DNA from: Sporomusaceae bacterium
GTDB lineage: Bacteria; Bacillota_C; Negativicutes; Sporomusales_B; UBA7701
Length of the DNA stretch: 10,544 nt
Reading direction: 5' to 3'
NCBI GenBank assembly: GCA_022839045.1
Contig: JALHDI010000097.1
Span: forward strand, 1 to 10,544
The translations under genes were made by a program, and so were the position numbers. A model generated the notes under the pieces. The model was not told where the DNA came from and made no database searches. It saw only the letters and a list, made by a program, of their open reading frames with translations. Below are positions 7,369-10,544 of this stretch, in pieces (the first letter of the stretch is position 1; the number at the start of each line of letters is the position of its first letter).

Positions 7369-8514
7369 TCAGGACAGACGCCGCTTGAGCCTGTAAACGT
7401 ACGCCAGCACTTCGGCGACCGCCTGGTAAAGCTCGGGCGGGATGGCCTCCCCCACCTCCACGGTGGAATACAGCGCGCGGGCGAGAGGCTTGTTCTCCAC
7501 CACCGCCACCCTGTTTTCCCTGGCCACCTGCTTGATGCGCTCGGCCAGGAAATCCTGCCCCTTGGCGATAACCTTGGGCGCGGCCATCGTCTTGTCGTAC
7601 TTGATCGCCACCGCGAAATGGGTCGGGTTGGTGATGACCGCCGTTGCCTTCGGCACTTCCTGCATCATCCGCCGCAGCGCCATCGCCCGCTGGCGTTCCT
7701 TGATCTTGCCCTTGATCTGCGGGTTGCCCTCAGTCTGCTTGAACTCTTCCTTGATCTCCTGCTTGGACATCCGCAGACTCTTGTTGTGCTCCCACCACTG
7801 GTAGAAATAGTCCATCGCCGCAAGCACGAGGATGACGGCGCCGATCTCCAGCCCCAGGTCGTCCACCAGTCCGGCGGAGTAGCGCAGCGAATCCGTCAGG
7901 TCGGCGCCGATGAGCTGCGGCACGAGAGCCGTCTCCCGGATGATGAAACGGTACACGAAATAGGTGATGATGCCGATCTTGAACAGCGACTTGACCAACT
8001 CGGCCAGCGACCGCAGCGAAAAAAGGCGCTGGAAGCCCTTGACGGGATTAATGCGGTCGAGCTGCGGCATCAATGGTTCGAACGACAGAACGAAACCCAC
8101 CTGGAGGATATTAACCGCCAGTGAAATAACGAGCACCGTCAGCATCACCGGCAGGACAACCTTCAAAAAAACGACGCCTAGCTGGAGCAGGAGCAGATAG
8201 ACATGATTGATGGAGAAATCGGCCGTGGTCACGTTGGTGAACATGAACCGCATATATGAGGCAATCAGGTCGTACATGTACGGCCCGAGGATCTTCAACG
8301 CCAGGAACGCCGACAAGATGATGAACGCCGTGTTGATCTCGTTGCTTTTGGCAACCTGGCCCTTCCGGCGCGCCTCCTCCTTGCGCTTGGGGGTGGCCTC
8401 CTCCGTCTTCTCCTGGTTGAAAAGCTGCAGATCGAAGCAGGTCAGCCTGTACCATTGCTCACCGCCGTCAGCGGACAGCCGACAAGAGGCGGTAGAGGTC
8501 CTGATACATGCCAT
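7369..8514 (-). CDS. flhB: Flagellar export gate and substrate-specificity switch protein FlhB
   Basis: FlhB is a membrane export-gate subunit. Self-cleavage of its cytoplasmic domain switches secretion from rod/hook proteins to filament proteins. The cleavage motif NPTH is present at 296-299 (in ITNPTHFAVAIKYD). Before it are four hydrophobic membrane segments (about 63-85, 106-140, 178-200, 220-240). The basic N-terminal motif EKTEEATPKRKEEARRKGQVAKS (about 35-57) is typical of the family. With the ATG at 8514 the protein has 381 residues, about 26 more than expected, since Salmonella NPTH starts near 269. This ATG has a strong GGAGGTGG ribosome binding site (8521-8528). There is no other in-frame ATG, GTG or TTG before the conserved FDLQLF segment at 27-32, only CTG codons. 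The first 47 nt overlap the end of fliR in another frame. Identity is certain; the exact start is less so. Confidence 0.95.
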   Translation of the reverse strand: MACIRTSTASCRLSADGGEQWYRLTCFDLQLFNQEKTEEATPKRKEEARRKGQVAKSNEINTAFIILSAFLALKILGPYMYDLIASYMRFMFTNVTTADFSINHVYLLLLQLGVVFLKVVLPVMLTVLVISLAVNILQVGFVLSFEPLMPQLDRINPVKGFQRLFSLRSLAELVKSLFKIGIITYFVYRFIIRETALVPQLIGADLTDSLRYSAGLVDDLGLEIGAVILVLAAMDYFYQWWEHNKSLRMSKQEIKEEFKQTEGNPQIKGKIKERQRAMALRRMMQEVPKATAVITNPTHFAVAIKYDKTMAAPKVIAKGQDFLAERIKQVARENRVAVVENKPLARALYSTVEVGEAIPPELYQAVAEVLAYVYRLKRRLS

Positions 8515-9247
8515 TGAAGCCCACCTCCATCATCGCGATATAAAACGGCAGAGCCATCGTCAGGGCGAAAATGCCGATAATCAGCTTGGCCGGGATGCCG
8601 ACGACGAAAATATTCATCTGCGGCATGGTGCGCGCCAGGATGCCGAACGCCGCATCCGCAAGAATCAGCGACGCCAGCACCGGCACGGCTATCTTGAAAG
8701 CGATGGCGAAAGCGCCGCTCACCAGATCGAGGATAAACCCCGCCAGCGAGGCCGGGATGACCACGCCGGTCACCGGCACCAGCTTGAAGCTGTCCACGAG
8801 GGCGCTAAGCACCACATGATGACCGTTGGTCGCCAGAAACACCATCAGCGCCAGGATATACTTGAAATTGCCCAGGAGCGGGACCTGCTGACCGAACTGC
8901 GGATCGAAGACATTGACGATGCCGAAGCCGATCTGCATATCGAGAATATAGCCGGCCATCTGGACAGCCTGCATGATAAGCGAACTCACAAAACCGAAAA
9001 TAAGTCCGAGAAGGAATTCTCCCGCCACCAGGGCGGCATAAGCAAACACGGTATCGGGAATGACCGCGCCGGCGGAATAAACCGCCGGGAAAATGATATA
9101 CGACAGCAGCAGCGACAGGCCGGCCTTGACATAAACGGGGATATTGTTGCTGCCGAGGAACGGCGTAACCGAGAAAATACCGCTGATGCGGGCGAAAATC
9201 AGAAGAAAAAAGCTTGTCTGATTAAGAAGAATCGCCACGATATCCAC
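8468..9247 (-). CDS. fliR: Flagellar export gate protein FliR
   Basis: FliR is a membrane subunit of the export gate, forming the FliPQR helical core with one FliR per complex. From the GTG at 9247 it has 259 residues, the usual size. Hydrophobic segments cover most of the protein (about 4-28, 34-53, 62-90, 118-145, 165-200, 205-235 from this start). Family features include N-terminal FARISGIFSVTPFLG and a mid-region FDPQFGQQVPLLG. A longer reading from a GTG at 9259 is possible, but the GGAGGTGG ribosome binding site (9256-9263) would then overlap that start codon. The site sits 8 nt before 9247, so 9247 is preferred. The gene starts 18 nt after the fliQ stop, and its last 47 nt overlap flhB. 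Confidence 0.95.
   Translation of the reverse strand: MDIVAILLNQTSFFLLIFARISGIFSVTPFLGSNNIPVYVKAGLSLLLSYIIFPAVYSAGAVIPDTVFAYAALVAGEFLLGLIFGFVSSLIMQAVQMAGYILDMQIGFGIVNVFDPQFGQQVPLLGNFKYILALMVFLATNGHHVVLSALVDSFKLVPVTGVVIPASLAGFILDLVSGAFAIAFKIAVPVLASLILADAAFGILARTMPQMNIFVVGIPAKLIIGIFALTMALPFYIAMMEVGFNGMYQDLYRLLSAVR
8521..8528 (-). promoter_or_regulatory. Ribosome binding site for flhB, inside fliR
   Basis: The minus strand reads GGAGGTGG, 6 nt before the ATG at 8514, inside the fliR coding region. It supports initiation of flhB within fliR, 47 nt before fliR ends. The same bases encode the fliR residues EVG, so the match could be partly coincidental. Confidence 0.6.
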
Positions 9248-9255
9248 CCGCTCTA

Positions 9256-9263
9256 CCACCTCC
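9256..9263 (-). promoter_or_regulatory. Ribosome binding site of fliR
   Basis: GGAGGTGG on the minus strand lies 8 nt before the GTG at 9247. It covers the alternative GTG at 9259, so it favours the shorter FliR that begins VDIVAILLNQ. Confidence 0.75.
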
Positions 9264-9265
9264 GC

Positions 9266-9538
9266 CTAGCGAATCATCTGCGGCATATTAATAAGCAGTT
9301 CGCGGGTGTACCCCACCATCAGACTGAGCATCCACGGCCCGAACAGCAGCACCGCCACGAACACCGCCATGATCTTCGGCACGAAACTGAGCGTCTGCTC
9401 CTGTATCTGGGTGATCGCCTGAAAAATACTGACAAGAATGCCCACCAACAGGCCCAGACCGAGCATCGGCGCCGAAACCAGCATCACCATCACCAGCGCG
9501 TCGCGGCCTATCTGAATCGCCAAATCGTTGGACATCAT
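9266..9538 (-). CDS. fliQ: Flagellar export gate protein FliQ
   Basis: FliQ is a small two-helix membrane subunit that packs around FliP/FliR in the export-gate core. The protein has 90 residues, matching the family. Two hydrophobic segments (about 14-40 and 52-78) flank the conserved loop FQAITQIQEQTLSFVPK (about 39-55), the hallmark of FliQ/SctS proteins. Two consecutive ATG codons (9538 and 9535) are possible starts. The upstream AGGGGGG ribosome binding site is about 4 nt from the first and 7 nt from the second, so the second (89 residues) may be the one used. The gene starts 10 nt after the fliP stop and ends 18 nt before fliR. Confidence 0.95.
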   Translation of the reverse strand: MMSNDLAIQIGRDALVMVMLVSAPMLGLGLLVGILVSIFQAITQIQEQTLSFVPKIMAVFVAVLLFGPWMLSLMVGYTRELLINMPQMIR

Positions 9539-9548
9539 CCGTCCCCCC

Positions 9549-10310
9549 CTAGTTGAAGCTCGTAACCAGCGACCGGATAACCAGATGCCAACCGTCGACG
9601 AGAATAAACAGCAAAATCTTGAACGGCAGCGAAATCATAACCGGCGGCAGCATCATCATCCCCATCGACATAAGCGTACTGGCCACGACCATATCGATAA
9701 CGATAAAAGGTATATAAATGAGAAAACCGATCTGAAAAGCGGTTTTCAGCTCGCTGATTACAAAAGCCGGGATAAGCGACGTCGTCGGCACATCCTCCTG
9801 CGAATTGGGCCTGGGCGCGTCGGAAATATTGATGAACAACGCCAGATCGTTCTCCCGCGTCTGCTTGAACATAAACTCGCGCATCGGCTTCAGCGCCGCC
9901 GTCAGCGCCGCGTCCTGGCTCATCGTGCCGGCGATATAGGGCTGCAAGGCATTCTGATTCACCTGGTCCCAATAAGGCGACATCGTGAAAAACGTCAGAA
10001 ACAGCGCCAGCCCGACCAGGACCTGATTGGGCGGCATCTGCTGCGTGGCCAGCGCGCTGCGCAAAAAAGACAGCACGACAATGATGCGGGTAAAGGACGT
10101 CATCATTATTAAAATTGACGGTGCCAGCGAAAGCACAGTCAATACGAAGAGCACCTGGAGGCTCAAAGCGACATCGCGGGGGTTGTTGGCCGCTTCGACG
10201 CCGATATTGATATTAGGCACAGGGACAAGCGGAGCCCCCTGGACCGCCGCCTGAGCGAACAGGCAGAAACACGCAGTCAAGCCGATTATCGTTGCAAGGC
10301 GTCTGGACAC
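9549..10310 (-). CDS. fliP: Flagellar export gate protein FliP
   Basis: FliP forms the pentameric part of the FliPQR core that makes the export channel. From the GTG at 10310 it has 253 residues. An N-terminal signal peptide is visible: basic SRRL, a hydrophobic stretch (about 6-23), and a likely cleavage site after the small residues near 21-26. This fits the cleaved signal sequence known for FliP. Then come the family motifs: [16 protein letters not shown] (69-84), [16 protein letters not shown], and the C-terminal hydrophobic block with [19 protein letters not shown] is chosen because AGAGG lies 7 nt upstream at the end of fliO, and the signal peptide starts right there. The frame is open upstream to 10406, but that part overlaps fliO and looks like non-protein sequence. 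The gap to the fliO stop is 4 nt. Confidence 0.96.
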   Translation of the reverse strand: MSRRLATIIGLTACFCLFAQAAVQGAPLVPVPNINIGVEAANNPRDVALSLQVLFVLTVLSLAPSILIMMTSFTRIIVVLSFLRSALATQQMPPNQVLVGLALFLTFFTMSPYWDQVNQNALQPYIAGTMSQDAALTAALKPMREFMFKQTRENDLALFINISDAPRPNSQEDVPTTSLIPAFVISELKTAFQIGFLIYIPFIVIDMVVASTLMSMGMMMLPPVMISLPFKILLFILVDGWHLVIRSLVTSFN

Positions 10311-10314
10311 TAGC

Positions 10315-10544
10315 CTACCTCTTCTCGCGGTCGAATTCGTTGTCGCCCCGGCTGTACTGGCCGAAAACACCCGGGAATCTGCCGGACATCTGCTGCAAAG
10401 ATGCAAGCTGTCTTTTAAAGACCGTGTCGAACTGGCTCGGCGAAAGCGGCGGAGCGGTAGCCCGGAGCCTCTCGATCATCGCGGGATCGGTGATCTCCTG
10501 CAGATAATTGACGCTATGATCGGTCACGCCCAGGACCAAAAATT
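10315..10544 (-). CDS. fliO: Flagellar assembly protein FliO (FliZ in Bacillus), 3' part
   Basis: Only the last 75 or so codons are in the window; the reading frame runs off the upstream edge, so no start is present (the TTG at 10539 is internal). The visible part is soluble and cytoplasmic in type. It begins [17 protein letters not shown], matching the conserved beta-strand and GVTD motif at the end of the FliO cytosolic domain. A low-complexity charged tail ends in FDREKR. FliO is a membrane protein that helps assemble the FliP complex. The N-terminal transmembrane segment is out of view. Identity rests on this motif plus its position directly before fliP (4-nt gap). Confidence is high for the family but limited by the short fragment. 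Confidence 0.85.
   Translation of the reverse strand, partial: FLVLGVTDHSVNYLQEITDPAMIERLRATAPPLSPSQFDTVFKRQLASLQQMSGRFPGVFGQYSRGDNEFDREKR

Noticed and set aside
8111..8455. Minus-strand open frame starting MVQADLL inside flhB
   Set aside because: It is a shifted frame of flhB. The true frame carries the conserved N-terminal motif and membrane segments across the same bases.
8207..9556. Plus-strand open frame of 449 codons opposite flhB/fliR/fliQ
   Set aside because: It spans three real genes on the other strand and is full of His/Arg/Gln/Asp from reverse reading of hydrophobic codons. No ribosome binding site or motif supports it.
10311..10406. Upstream extension of fliP to 10406
   Set aside because: It would overlap fliO out of frame. 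The signal peptide begins at the GTG at 10310, which has its own ribosome binding site.

Overview
The window is a stretch of a bacterial flagellar/chemotaxis (fla/che) operon. Every gene supported lies on the minus strand, so transcription runs from high to low coordinates: fliO (3' part) - fliP - fliQ - fliR - flhB - flhA - flhF - flhG - [170 bp gap] - cheB - cheA (5' part). This is the order of the Bacillus subtilis fla/che operon. That order, the strong GGAGGTG-type ribosome binding sites, the CheA with a P2 domain and the FlhF/FlhG pair point to a motile Firmicute. The DNA is GC-rich, and my guess is a high-GC lineage such as the Negativicutes (Sporomusa-like). The lineage is inference from gene order and general protein resemblance, not from a search.

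Positions 10544-7369 encode the membrane core of the flagellar type III export gate: FliO (assembly factor, cut by the window edge), FliP, FliQ, FliR and FlhB. Spacing is tight, and flhB starts inside fliR. Positions 7308-5245 encode FlhA, the export-gate subunit with a large cytosolic ring domain. Positions 5244-3249 encode the SRP-type GTPase FlhF and the MinD-type ATPase FlhG, which together set where and how many flagella are built. Stop and start codons at flhA/flhF and flhF/flhG abut or lie one base apart, which suggests translational coupling.

The only sizeable non-coding stretch is 3079-3248. It is AT-richer than the flanking genes and separates the export/placement block from the chemotaxis block. 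It could hold an internal promoter, but I see no convincing promoter or terminator. Downstream, cheB (receptor methylesterase) and cheA (histidine kinase) are one base apart. CheA lacks only its extreme C terminus, which lies beyond position 1.

I find no mobile element, CRISPR array, RNA gene or foreign island, and no evidence of an undescribed system. The points worth a second look are fine-scale: the unusual N terminus of FlhB and its overlap with fliR, start-codon choices, the flhG-cheB gap, and a flagellar-sigma-like octamer in that gap pointing the opposite way to the operon. The long plus-strand open frames are shadows of the real genes in GC-rich DNA.
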